Positions 10,600 through 21,359 of a DNA stretch of 64,000 bases are shown here, piece after piece. The notes beneath the pieces are model-generated. The model was not told where the DNA came from and made no database searches. It was given only the letters and a program-made list of their open reading frames with translations. A program made the translations under genes and the position numbers. How positions within the stretch are numbered: the stretch's first letter is position 1; every line of letters begins with the position of its first letter. The stretch comes from Hevea brasiliensis (Eukaryota > Streptophyta > Magnoliopsida > Malpighiales > Euphorbiaceae), in assembly GCF_030052815.1 (NCBI RefSeq), contig NC_079505.1, positions 79,276,330 through 79,340,329 of the forward strand, read 5' to 3'.

Positions 10600-13500
10600 A
10601 ATATCAAGGTTCTACAACGCAGGGTAGGGGTCAGGCTCGAGTTTTCACCCTGACCTACCAGGATGCTCAAGCTTCCAATGCAGTTGTGGCAGGTATTCTT
10701 CTAGTCTATTCCTATGAGGCTCATGTTTTGATAGATCCGGGTGCTACGCACTCCTTTGTCTCCCCAGTGTTTGCCATGAGATTGGGTAGGAACCCTACAA
10801 CTTTAGAATGCCCTTTGTCTATAGTTACCCCGCTTAGTGACAACATAGATATAAACATGGTTTTTCTGAGTAGCACAATAGTAGTGGATGGAAGAATCCT
10901 CCCAGCGGGTTTGGTTCCTCTACCAGTAATGGATTTCGATGTAATTTTGGAAATGCATTAGTTGGCAACTCATTATGCCTCTTTAGACTTCAGGAAAAAA
11001 AAGGTTTATTTCTACATACCTAGTGTGGAAGAGTTTAGCTTTGATGGTGACTGAAGCGTGGCTCCATATAATTTGGTGTCAGCAATTAGTGCTAGAAAAA
11101 TGTTGAAGCGTGGATGTCAAGGGTATTTGGCATTGGTGAGAGATACATCTGTAGAAGGTGTCAACATAAAAAATGTTTCTGTTGTCAGAGAATTCATGGA
11201 TGTCTTCCCTGAGGAGCTTCCAAGGTTGCCACCAGGAAGGGAAATAGAGTTCTGCATTGATGTTGTACCGGGTACAAACCCCATATCAATGCCGCTTTAC
11301 AGGATGGCACCAGCAGAATTGAAAGAGTTAAAGGAGCAACTACAGGAGCTTTTGGACAAGGGTTTCATACGTCCAAGCACTTTACCTTGGGGCACTCCTA
11401 TTCTATTTGTGAGAAAGAAAGATGAGTCCTTGAGGTTGTGTATTGATTATAGACAGCTGAACAAAGTGACTGTGAAGAACAATTATCCACTTCCTCGGAT
11501 CGATGATCTGTTTGATCAGCTCCAAGGGGCTAGATTCTTTTCCAAAATATACCTATGATCAGGCTACCATTAGTTGAGAATCAGGAATGATGATGTATCC
11601 AAAACAGCATTCAGGACTAGATATGGTCATTATGAGTTCTTGGTGATGTCTTTTGGACTCACTAATGCACCAGCAGCCTTTATGGACTTAATGAATAGGG
11701 TGTTCAGGCCATTCTTGGACCGTTTTGTCATCGTATTCATAGATGACATTTTGGTATACTCTCGGACCAAGGAGGAATATGTGTGGCATTTGAGGATGGT
11801 GTTGCAGACTTTAAGGGAGCACCAGCTATATGCCAAATTTTCAAAATGTGAATTTTCGCTAAAAAGCATCTCATTCTTAGGACACATGGTTTCTAGTGAA
11901 GGCATTCAAGTAGATCCCAAGAAAATTGAGGCTGTAATTGATTGGCTTAGGCTTACAACAATCACTGAGATGCGAAGTTTTCTGAGCCTAGCTTGCTACT
12001 ATAGGCGTTTTGTGCTGGATTTTTCTAGGATAGCAGCTCCCCTAACTAAGTTGACTTAGAAGAATGTTCCATTCATTTGGACAGATGATTGTGAGGAGAG
12101 TTTCCAGTAGCTTAAGGAATGTCTAACCACCACCCCTGTGTTGACACTACCGATGAGTGCTGAAGGATATGTCGTGTACTGTGATGCCTCCAGAGTTGGC
12201 TTAGGGTGTGTTTTGATGTAGAATGGAAAAGTAGTGGCTTATGTTTCAAGGCAGCTGAAGAGGCATGAGCAGTACTACCCCACCCATGATTTGAAAATGG
12301 CGGCTATAGTCTTTGCACTAAAGATTTAGAGACACTACTTGTATGGTGAAGTGTGTGAGATATACACCGACCACAAGAGTTTGAAGTACATCTTCCAACT
12401 GAGGGATTTAAATTTGAGACAGAGGAGATGGATGGAGCTTCTGAAGGACTATGACTATACCATCCAGTACCACCTTGGAAAGGCCAATGTAGTAGCAGAT
12501 GCTTTGAGCAAAAAATCTTTTGGTAGCTTGGCGCACATATCAGCGGAGAAGAGACCGTTGATTCAGGAAGTACATGAGTTGATGGATCAAGGTCTGATAT
12601 TAGATCTTTAAGATGAGGGGGTATTATTGGCCCATTTTTCAGTGAGACCAGACCTACGAGATAGAGTCAGAGTTTCCCAGCACAGAGACTAGCAATTGAT
12701 GAAGATCATAGAAAGAGTAGTGAGTTTGGGTTTGCCAATGATGGTGCTCTTATGCAAGGTTCCAGGATATGTGTGCCTGACGTAGACAATTTCAGAAATG
12801 AAATCATGCGAGAGGCACACTATACATTGTACAATGTCCACCCAGGCTTCACCAAGATGTACCATGATGTGAAAGATAGCTACTGGTGGAATGGCATGAA
12901 GAGAGACATAGCAGACTTTATGTCCAAGTGCTTGACTTGTCAGAAGGTGAAGTTTGAACACCAGAGGCCGTCAGGAAAGCTGTAAGAGCTCCCTATCCCA
13001 GAATGGAAGTGGAAAATGATTACTGTGGATTTTGTGACTGGGATGCCTCGTACCACACGGGGATATGATTCGATATGGGTAATTGTAGACCGCCTAACTA
13101 AATCAACTCATTTCTTGCCTGTGAAGACCACATATTCTGTTGCACAGTACTCCCGGCTCTACATTCGAGAAATAGTCAGATTGCATGGGGTTTCTGCTTC
13201 CATAATATTTGATAGAGGGCCCCAGTTCACTTCTCGATTTTAGAGGAAGTTGCAGGAGGCGCTTGGTACACAGTTGAACTTTAGTATCGCTTTTCACCCT
13301 CAGACAGACGGAGTCCGAAAGGACAATCCAAACACTGGAAGACATGCTTCGCATGTGTGTTTTGGATTTTGGAGGTCAATGGGATGATCAGTTACCCTTG
13401 GTAGAGTTTGCCTACAACAACAGTTATCACTCCAGCATAGGGATGGCACCCTATGAGGTACTATATGGTAGAAAGTGTAGGTCTCCTTTGTGTTGGATGA

Positions 13501-14012
13501 AAATGGGAGAAGCAAAGGTGCATGATGTAGACCTAGTGCAGTACACTTCAGAGATGGTTCCTTTAATCAGGGAACGATTGAAAACAGCTTTCATAGGCAG
13601 AAAAGTTATGCAGATCCCAAATGGAGGGATGTGGAGTTTACAGTGGGCGATTACGTATTCCTGAAGGTTTCTCCGATGAAGGGAGTCATGAGATTTGGGA
13701 AGAAGGGCAAGTTGCCACCTCGGTATATTGGACCTTTTGAGGTTACTAATAGAGTTAGAGCAGTAGCCTACCGATTGGAGTTACCACCCAACCTTTCTCA
13801 TGTTCATACTGTATTTCACATCTCCATACTCAGGAAATACATACCTGATCCTTCTCATGTGCAACAACCAGATATAGTAGAGCTGAAGGAAGACTTGACG
13901 TTTGAGGAGCAACCTGTAGCCATAGTAGACTACTAAGTGAGGCGGCTAAGAACAAAACAGATCCCTATGGTTAAGGTTTTGTGGAGGAGTCAGTCAGTGG
14001 AAGAGTGCACCT
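10600..14012 (+). pseudogene. Element 1 pol: protease, RT, RNase H, integrase, partial chromodomain
   Basis: Protease has DPGATHSF near 10734, where DSG or DTG is expected. RT runs about 11190-12059 with [25 protein letters not shown] and the catalytic FIDD near 11740. RNase H follows ([11 protein letters not shown] near 12365 and ADALS near 12500). The integrase zinc region is at 12800-12985 (H..H, then CLTC), the core from 13016 (DFVTG, then FDRGPQF), the FAYNNSYHSSIGMAPYE block near 13410, and the C-terminal region 13631-13936. In-frame stops include those ending at 12059, 12110, 12221, 12329 and 13243, with frameshifts near 11560 and 13310. The chromodomain breaks off near 14012, where LTR sequence begins. 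Confidence 0.92.
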
Positions 14013-14021
14013 GAGATTTGG

Positions 14022-16565
14022 ATTTAAAGACCACGTGGCAAAACTAAAAATATATTTGGATTCTATAAATTTTTCTGAGTTTTCTAGAATTTTTTCGAAA
14101 TTTTTGGGCCTTGTTTTCAGTCCCAAGGCAGAGTAAAAATTCAAAATTTTATATTTTGAATCGGACCAACTGAATTGAATTGGATCGGATCGGACCGATC
14201 GAATCGGACCTGCCTCTTTCTTCCTTTTCTTTCTTCCTTGTGCGCGTCCCGTCTCTCTTCCTTTTCTTTCTTCCTCGTGCGCGTCCCGTCTCTCTTCCTC
14301 TCTCTCTCATTTTCTCTCTCCTCCCTCCTCCTCACGCCGCGCCGCCACCACCCAGCCCTCCCCACCTCGCCGGCGCACCGCCCTAGCCTTCCCCCACCAC
14401 CAGCCGGCCTTTCAGACAGCCAAAAACGACGTGCGAAGAGACGCGATGCCCAGCTCGCTTTTTCAGCTTCCTGGCCAAAATTCTACTGATCCGGCCACCG
14501 AGTGGGCCAGGTCTTGTATCAAACACCATCTACACCTCGAGAGCTTTCCATAGACACCAAGAACACCAAAATCCATTGAGCGGTTTGCCCAATTTTTGTT
14601 CGGGAAGTTTTAGCCCATTTTAATTTTTGGGCTAGATTTCTCACAAACCGTGAACTCCATGAGAAAACCGAGAGTACCAGAGCGTTCCACTCATCGAGAG
14701 CTTCACGGCAATATAAATTTCAAAATTTTTCGACACCATTTTTTGGTGGGTCCCACTAAACTTTGTAGTATTTTTCCGAGCATTAAATGAGCTTAGAAAA
14801 TTTCGTAAAAATTATATACTAACCCCCGTGTTGTGGGTTTCGTGTAGGTACCTTCAATTCGCGAAAATTCAACAGTTGCCCCGGTTTGTGAATTTCCGGC
14901 TAGACAGACAGGCTACCGAAAAAGTCTCTGAATTGGGTCTAGATTTTGGCTACCCCATCATTGTCAAACGTTTTGAACACGTTCCCGAGATCGGAATTGG
15001 TATGAGTAAACCCGAACCTTACTTTTTCTTAATTTTCTAGTACTTGAATGGGATTAAAAATTCATAAAATATTCGTGGTAGCTCAGAAAATTATGATTCT
15101 TTTTGCATTAGCTTAGTAATATTGCTAAGGACCGCAGGGCAAAGTTTTAGAATTTTTAGAGCTTATTTGGGTAGTTTTTGCAAAAAGGGTCAATTATAAG
15201 GACTAAACTATAATTTTACATATTGTTATTGATGACTGTTTGGATAGGCCCAGGAGGGGCTGTGTAATATGATTGAGTTGTGAATGTATGGTTTGTGGAT
15301 ATAGAAGTGCGTTTTAAGCCCTTTTGCAAGTTGGGTAGGTCCTAGGTATAGGGGAGACTCTACCGGATTTTCGGCACGACTTAGGACATCTTTAATCTTT
15401 TTCTTAGTTTGTATTAAGTCAAATTTATTAAATGATTATAATAAAATTATCAGGTTAGCTGGGACAGCCTTCCTCCTCCGCCCAGCCGCCACAGTGACTG
15501 CAGTTAAGTGTATGAGTAAAATATTAATTTTAATTATAATTTTAATATTATTATATATTCAAGCATGCCCATGCATCACTTATAAATATGTATCCATATA
15601 GTTAAACTCTAGGCACATTTTATGTTGCATTCACAACTGTTAAAGTGCTATAGATGTTGCTTGTGGTAATTTGGAGCAGTGTGTGTGCGTGGCATGCGTG
15701 TGGTATGGTATTGGATATGGACAGGATGGGTAGACACGGTTTGAGTTCTTCGCTAAGCTCCGGTCCTTCAGGGTAGACACGGCTTGAGTTCTTCACTGGG
15801 ACCCCATGTTGGTTTATTAAGCGAAAGTCCGGCTTGAGATCTTCGCTGGCAGAGGTTGGATTAAGAGAGCTGTATAGGGGATCAGCTCCCATATATGTAT
15901 TGTTTGACAGTGTTGGGTGTGTGAGTACTTCAAATTTCCTTTTTGATGTGATTTGTATGAAAATTTATGACGATATTATATTTCACTCTATAGGATGCAT
16001 TAGCTTTAGATAGCCATAGAGATTATGGTTAAAATTGATATTTTACTCTCTGAGTCGAACGCTCACTCCTGTTCATTATTTTTCCAGGCTATAGGAGATT
16101 TCTTGTTGAGTTCTAACATGCCTCTCTCTCGCAGGTCGTCTATTAAAATCTGTAATGTTTGTATAATTCTGTTAACTCCTAGAATTTTCACATGTGTTAG
16201 AAATATTTATTTGATTTGGGTCTGTAATATAATTTGCTATATTGGACGTGTAAACTTATTATATGCATGTATGTTGGACTGGATGAGGGAGCTGAGCTCC
16301 CATTTGACTTTATGTTATTATGAGTATGTGGAGGGTGAGCTGAGCTCCCCAATTGATTATATTTTGCGTTTACAGGTCGGGCGAGTCAAAAACTCCCTGT
16401 TAAAAAGTCCATTTTATGGCCAAACTTAATCCGGTTGAATTCTTGAAATTGGTCCCAAATAGGCCTTAGAGTTGGGTTGAGGAATAGTTATGCTTACTAC
16501 GGCTTCGGGGGCTTTAGGCTGGCTTAGGTCTTAGTGCCAGTTCGACCCTAGGTTGGGTCGTGACA
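14022..16565 (+). repeat. Element 1 3' LTR, 5'-truncated
   Basis: Corresponds to the 5' LTR from about position 155 onward (shared AAAGACCACGTGGCAAAAC near 14026) and ends GGGTCGTGACA at 16565. It lacks the TGTAACACC start, so the pol/LTR boundary and purine tract were deleted. A pyrimidine-rich block (TCCTTTTCTTTCTTCC) is duplicated near 14221 and 14258, unlike in the other LTRs. Confidence 0.92.
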
Positions 16566-17088
16566 CATGAGCTGCCATGGTAAGACCAGGTGAGATTTAA
16601 GAAGCTTCTATCATACTACTTTTAAGCAAAAATACTGAGAAATTTCTATATAAATCGAACATATAGAATATGTTATTTATTTAAATAATATTTAATATAA
16701 TAATCGATAAATTTATTTTCACATCAACTTAAATTTTTTGTAACTATTTTATTTTATTTTATTTTCATCTCATTTACCTTGTTAGTTCGAACCGCCGTCT
16801 AAGCTCCCATAACATCTGCACGTATAGTGAGAGGGACAGAGAGGAAGGAGCTTGTTGAATGACGACAAATAGTTTTTAGGCCAGAGGTTTTAAAATAATC
16901 CTTTAGTCAATTTTTTTAATTTATTTTTTTCATTATTTAATAAATTATATATTACAAAAATAAATTATAATAAAAATATGTAAATGTAAATGTGAATTTC
17001 TAAATTTATAAATCATTTTTTAAAATTATAAAATTTCAAATTTAATTTCAGAAAATTAATTGCATATAAAATATACCACAAGTTTTTT
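16566..17088. other. Spacer between gypsy elements 1 and 2
   Basis: Begins with the right CATGA duplication (16566-16570) and is AT-rich after about 16600. No coding region is supported. Confidence 0.65.
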
Positions 17089-17412
17089 TTTTTTTGAACT
17101 ACAATAATCTTGCATTAAAGTTCAAAAAAGAGCAAATAGCCACATAATTCAGATCCATGAAAATACAATTAAGCCCACAGAACATCAAGCCCTATTACAC
17201 AGAACCCAATACCACACACAGACGCTGAGTAGGAAAGACTCAACTTGCTTTCCAAAAAGCCCATCGAGTCACAAAATGTAGCAGCACTAGTGACATCTCC
17301 AGTGGCAGCAACAGGCAGAACTTGGATGCTAAAAGGGAGAAGGAGCAAAGTCATGGCATTTCAGTCTTTTATAACCATGAGGTGCAGGACTTTAAGCTTC
17401 GTAGCTCACCGG
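17089..17412 (-). mobile_element. Possible LINE-like 3' end, interrupted by element 2
   Basis: A run of 13 T followed by GAACTACAATAATCTTGC resembles the poly-A end of a retroposed sequence read on the minus strand. The sequence after the T-run is richer in C and G than the AT-rich DNA before it. It is cut by element 2 at 17413 and would continue at 27605. No protein domain was recognised and no target duplication was found, so this is tentative. Confidence 0.35.
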
Positions 17413-20012
17413 TGTAACACCCCAAAATTTTAATTTTTATGAGCATTTTGATATTTTAATTTTATTTAAATTTTAGGAATTTTTTTGAGATTTTTCGGAT
17501 TTTAAAAATCGGGTTCGATTTTCCGAAAATATAAACTTTGATGAATTTTAAAAATTTATTTAAAGACCACGTGGCAAAACTAAAAATATATTTGGAGTCT
17601 ACGTATTTTTCTGAGTTTTCTGGAATTTTTGGACCTCGTTTTCGGTCCCGAGGCAGAGTAAAAATTCAAAATTTTGTATTTCGAATCGAACCGGCCGAAT
17701 CGAACCGGATCGGATCGGACCGATCGAATCGGACCGGTCTTCTTCCCTTTTTCTTCCTCCCGCGCGCGACGTTCCCTCTCCCTTTTCTCTCTCTTTTCTC
17801 TCTCCTCCCCTCCCCTGCCGCCGGCCAGCCGCCTCCCCTACGTCCCCACCTCGCCGCGCCTCCCGGTGTCCCACCGACCACCGCCCAAACGGCCGAAAAC
17901 GCGCGCGAACGCCCCTCCCCTGTGCCCGCGGCGTTTCGGCTTCTCCGGCCAAAATTCGGCCGATCCGGCCACCAATTGGACCGGGTCTTGTGTCTAAAAT
18001 CATCTACTCGGCGAGAGCTTTCCATAGAAACCAAGAACGCCGAAATCCATTGAGCGGTTTGTCCGATTTTTGCTCGGGAAGATTTTAGCCCATTTCGACT
18101 TTTGGGCTAGATTTCTCGAAAACCGTGAATCCCACAAGAAAACCGAGGCTACCAGCGCGCTCCACTCGTTGAGAGCTTCGCGGCGACATAAATTTCAAAT
18201 TTTTCGACACCGTTTTTCGGTGGGTCCCACGGAACTTCGCAGTGTTTTTCCGAGCATTAAATGAGCTTAGAAAATTCTGAAAAATTTATTTACTAACCCC
18301 CGTGTTATGGGCTTCGTGTAGGTATCCTCAATTCGCGAAAATTCGGCTTGATCGGTGCAGAATTTCCGCGCATGCACTGCTTCTGGAAAAGTCTTCGAAT
18401 TGGACCGAGGTTTTGGCTTACCCCCATTGTCAGACGTCCCGAGTGCGTCCCCGAAGTCGGAATCGGCAAAGGTAAACCCGAACCTTGCTTTTTCGTAATT
18501 TTCTAATGCTTAAATAGGATTAAAAATCCATAAAATATTCGTGGTAGCTTAGAAAATTACGATTCTTTTTGCAATAGCTTAGTAATATTACTAAGGACCG
18601 CGGGGCAAAGTTTTATAATTTTTAGAGCTTGTTTGGCGCTTTTGCAAAAATGATCAATAATAAGGACTAAATTGAAATTTTGCGTATTGTTTTGGATGAC
18701 TGATTGGATGGGCCCAGGTGGGGGTGTGTGATATGATTGAGCTGTGTATATATGGATTGTGAGTATAGAAGTGTGTTTTGAGCCATTTTGCAGGTTGGGT
18801 AGGTCCTAGGTATAGGGGAGACTCTGCCTAATTTTCGTCACGACTTAGGACGTCTTGGTCTTTTTCTTTATTTGTATTTAGTAAAATTTATTTAAGGATT
18901 GTAATAGAATTGTCGTGAGTCGATGACCTTCTTCCTCCGCCCAGCCGCCACAGTGATTGTCGTCAAGTCTGTGAGTAGAATATTAATTTTAATTGTAATT
19001 TCGATATTATTATATGTTCAAGCATGCCCATGCATCACTTATATGCATATATTTATGTAGTTAAACTATAGGCACGATTTATGTTGCATTCATAACTGTT
19101 GATGTGCCATGGATGTTGTTGTGGTAATTTGGAGCAGTGTGCGTGCGTTGGCGTGCGTGTGATGTGGTGTGGACTATGGATAGGACGGGGTAGTCACGGC
19201 TTGAGTAATTCGCTGGGACCCAATCCTTCGAGGGGTAGTCACAGCTTGAGTAATTCGCTGGGACCCTCGATTTGGTTATTTAGTGGAAGTGCGAGCTTGA
19301 GTAATTCACCGGCACGTTGGATTTAAGAGAGTCAGATAGGGATCGGCTCCCATATGTTATGATTGATACTACAGGGTGTGTGAGTGCTCCAAATTACCTT
19401 TTTGATGTTATGATGTGAAAATGTTGTTGATGTTGCATTTCACTCTACAGGGTGCATTAGTTTTAGATAGTTATAGGGATTATGGTTAAAATTGATATTT
19501 TACTCTCTGAGTCGAATGCTCACTCCTGTTCAAAAATTTTTACAGGCCACAGGAGGATATTTTTGAGGTTAACCTGCTTTCTCACTCGCAGGTCAATTAT
19601 TACTGTTTGTATAAACTTGTTGAATCTTAGAATTTCCGCATGTGTTAGAAATGTTTATTTGATTTGGGTCTGTAAACTAAATTATTATTTTGGGACCTGT
19701 AAACTTAATATGCTATGCATGTTTGATGGATTGGATGAGGGAGCTGAGCTCCCATTTATTTTTATGTTGATGAGTATGTGGAGGGTGAGCTGAGCTCCCC
19801 AAATGACTATATATTGTGTTTATGTGGTGAGTAAAAAACTCCCCGTTGGAAAGTCCATTTTATGGCCGGACTCTGTCCGTTTGTTTTCTTGAAATTGGGC
19901 CCAAATGGGCCTTAGAATTGGGTAAATGAACAGTTAGGCTTACTACGGGCCTCGGGGGCTTTAGGCTAGCCCAGGTCCTAGTGCCTGTCCGGCCATAGGT
20001 TGGGTCGTGACA
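17413..20012 (+). repeat. Element 2 5' LTR (2600 bp)
   Basis: TGTAACACC...GGGTCGTGACA, directly followed by the primer site. It carries the same pyrimidine-rich tract, GGCTTGAG module array (about 19181-19315) and paired GAGCTGAGCTC palindromes as the other LTRs. Near 18370 it has GCATGCACTG where element 1 has a CAGACAGACAGG stretch. Confidence 0.95.
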
Positions 20013-20016
20013 GATG

Positions 20017-20028
20017 TGGTATCAGAGC
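20017..20028 (+). other. Element 2 primer-binding site (initiator-Met tRNA type)
   Basis: TGGTATCAGAGC, four bases after the LTR, complementary to the 3' end of initiator-Met tRNA. Confidence 0.93.
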
Positions 20029-20238
20029 TTAGGCTCCAGATTCTTAGGGAATGTTGTCTAAAGTGTTGGGAAGAGTCTACTAGGAGTCACATGCGGAAAA
20101 ATAGGGTCCACATTCGTCTTGCATTGTCGTCTTTGCTTCTAGTTTCTGCTTCATATATTGTGTGTAAATATGAGTCTATAGAGCTGTGTAATGTGCAGTT
20201 TTGAATTTTGTGGGCTAATGCTGCTGAATTTCAGGAAA

Positions 20239-21350
20239 ATGCGTAGAAGCAGGAGAGCTGCCACTGCACCAGAACCAGATGTGCCTGACGAGGTGTCGGC
20301 ACAGGATGAGGCGCCTGCCCCGAGGAGGCGGGGTAGGAGGCCTAGAGCTGCTCAAGTAGAGGAGCAGCCACCCCCAGTACAGGATCAGTCCTTTATGGCA
20401 CAGGGTCCCATGGACCCCATGGCAGCTACTCTAGCTGGGTTGCAGAGAACCATCGACATGATGGCGCAGTATATGGTCCACCCTCCACAGCAGCAGCAGT
20501 CCACCGCACCAAGAGGGGAACCTTACAAACAGATCATAAATTTTAAGAAGTTGGTGCCTGGTACTTATGATGTGTCAGACGATGCATATCGGTTTCTGGA
20601 TTCCTGCAGACAGGCAGGAACAGAATTACAGTTGACTGATAGAAGACTGATAGAGTGTATGCAGCATGTCATGGGGCCTATGCCTAGACAATGGATGAAT
20701 GACTACGTGTTACCCCGGATGGAGGGTTTGACATGGGCTCAGTTTGTGGAACTGTTCATTAATCGGTTTGTGCCTGTAAGCTTCAGAGATCAGAAGCAGT
20801 GGGCCTTTGAGGCCTTAAGACAGAATGGCAGGTCTGTAGATGAATATGCTACAGAATTTCTGGAATTGAGCAGATATGCCCCTACAGCAGTAGCTACAGA
20901 AACTATGAAGGTGAAGAGGTTCCTAAAGGGGCTTGACAGGAGGTATGCAAACCTGGCCATGATGTCTGATCAGTCTTTTGATGTGGTGGTTGATCGATGC
21001 AGCCTGTTTGTGTTTAGCTATTCTGTGGTTGACAGGGGAAGAGCAAAGAAAAACAGAGCAGAGGGTTCTTCAGGTGTTCCCCAAATGGGTACTCCGGATA
21101 GTGGTGGCCAGTAATTACAGAGGAAAGGGTAGGAGCAAGAGAAGTGGTTTTAGACACAGACCACGAGGATCTGCACTGCAGATCCAAAGAAGGGTCACAG
21201 CTCGGGTACAGCAGCCTGGGTCCAGTTCAGATCCTCCTTGGCACCTTGTGCACAGTGTGGAAGAGGACATTCAGGACCTTGTTTGATGGGATCAGGAGTA
21301 TGCTTCAGGTGTGGCCAACCAGGTCACTTTGCTAGAGAATGCCCTGCTGA
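20239..21350 (+). pseudogene. Element 2 gag (nearly intact, frameshifted at the 3' end)
   Basis: From ATG at 20239 the frame stays open to 21114: an N-terminal Arg- and Pro-rich tail, LAGLQRTIDMMAQYM, PYKQIINFKKLVPGTY, WAQFVELFINRFVP, FRDQKQWAFEALRQ and RSVDEYATEFLELS. Near 20990 the sequence expected from element 1 (CGACAGATTGAG) is replaced by GCAGCCTGTTTG without losing the frame. After a stop at 21112-21114 and frame changes, the zinc knuckle CFRCGQPGHFARECP appears at 21301-21342. The capsid part could be made; the knuckle is out of frame with it. Confidence 0.9.
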
Positions 21351-21359
21351 TGAGCCACG

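Larger units (their letters stand above)
6511..16565 (+). mobile_element. Ty3/gypsy chromovirus (Tekay/Del-like), element 1
   Basis: About 10 kb, bounded by a perfect 5-bp duplication CATGA (6506-6510 and 16566-16570). The 5' LTR is complete. The internal region has a primer site and gag, protease, RT, RNase H, integrase and chromodomain remnants in gypsy order. The 3' LTR (from about 14022) lacks roughly its first 150 bp, and the end of pol and the polypurine tract are missing too, so one deletion removed the pol/LTR junction. Several in-frame stops and frameshifts disable pol. Long LTRs plus a C-terminal chromodomain point to the Tekay/Del clade; that placement is inference. The same family occurs at 17413-27604 and as a solo LTR at 46147-48281. 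Confidence 0.93.
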
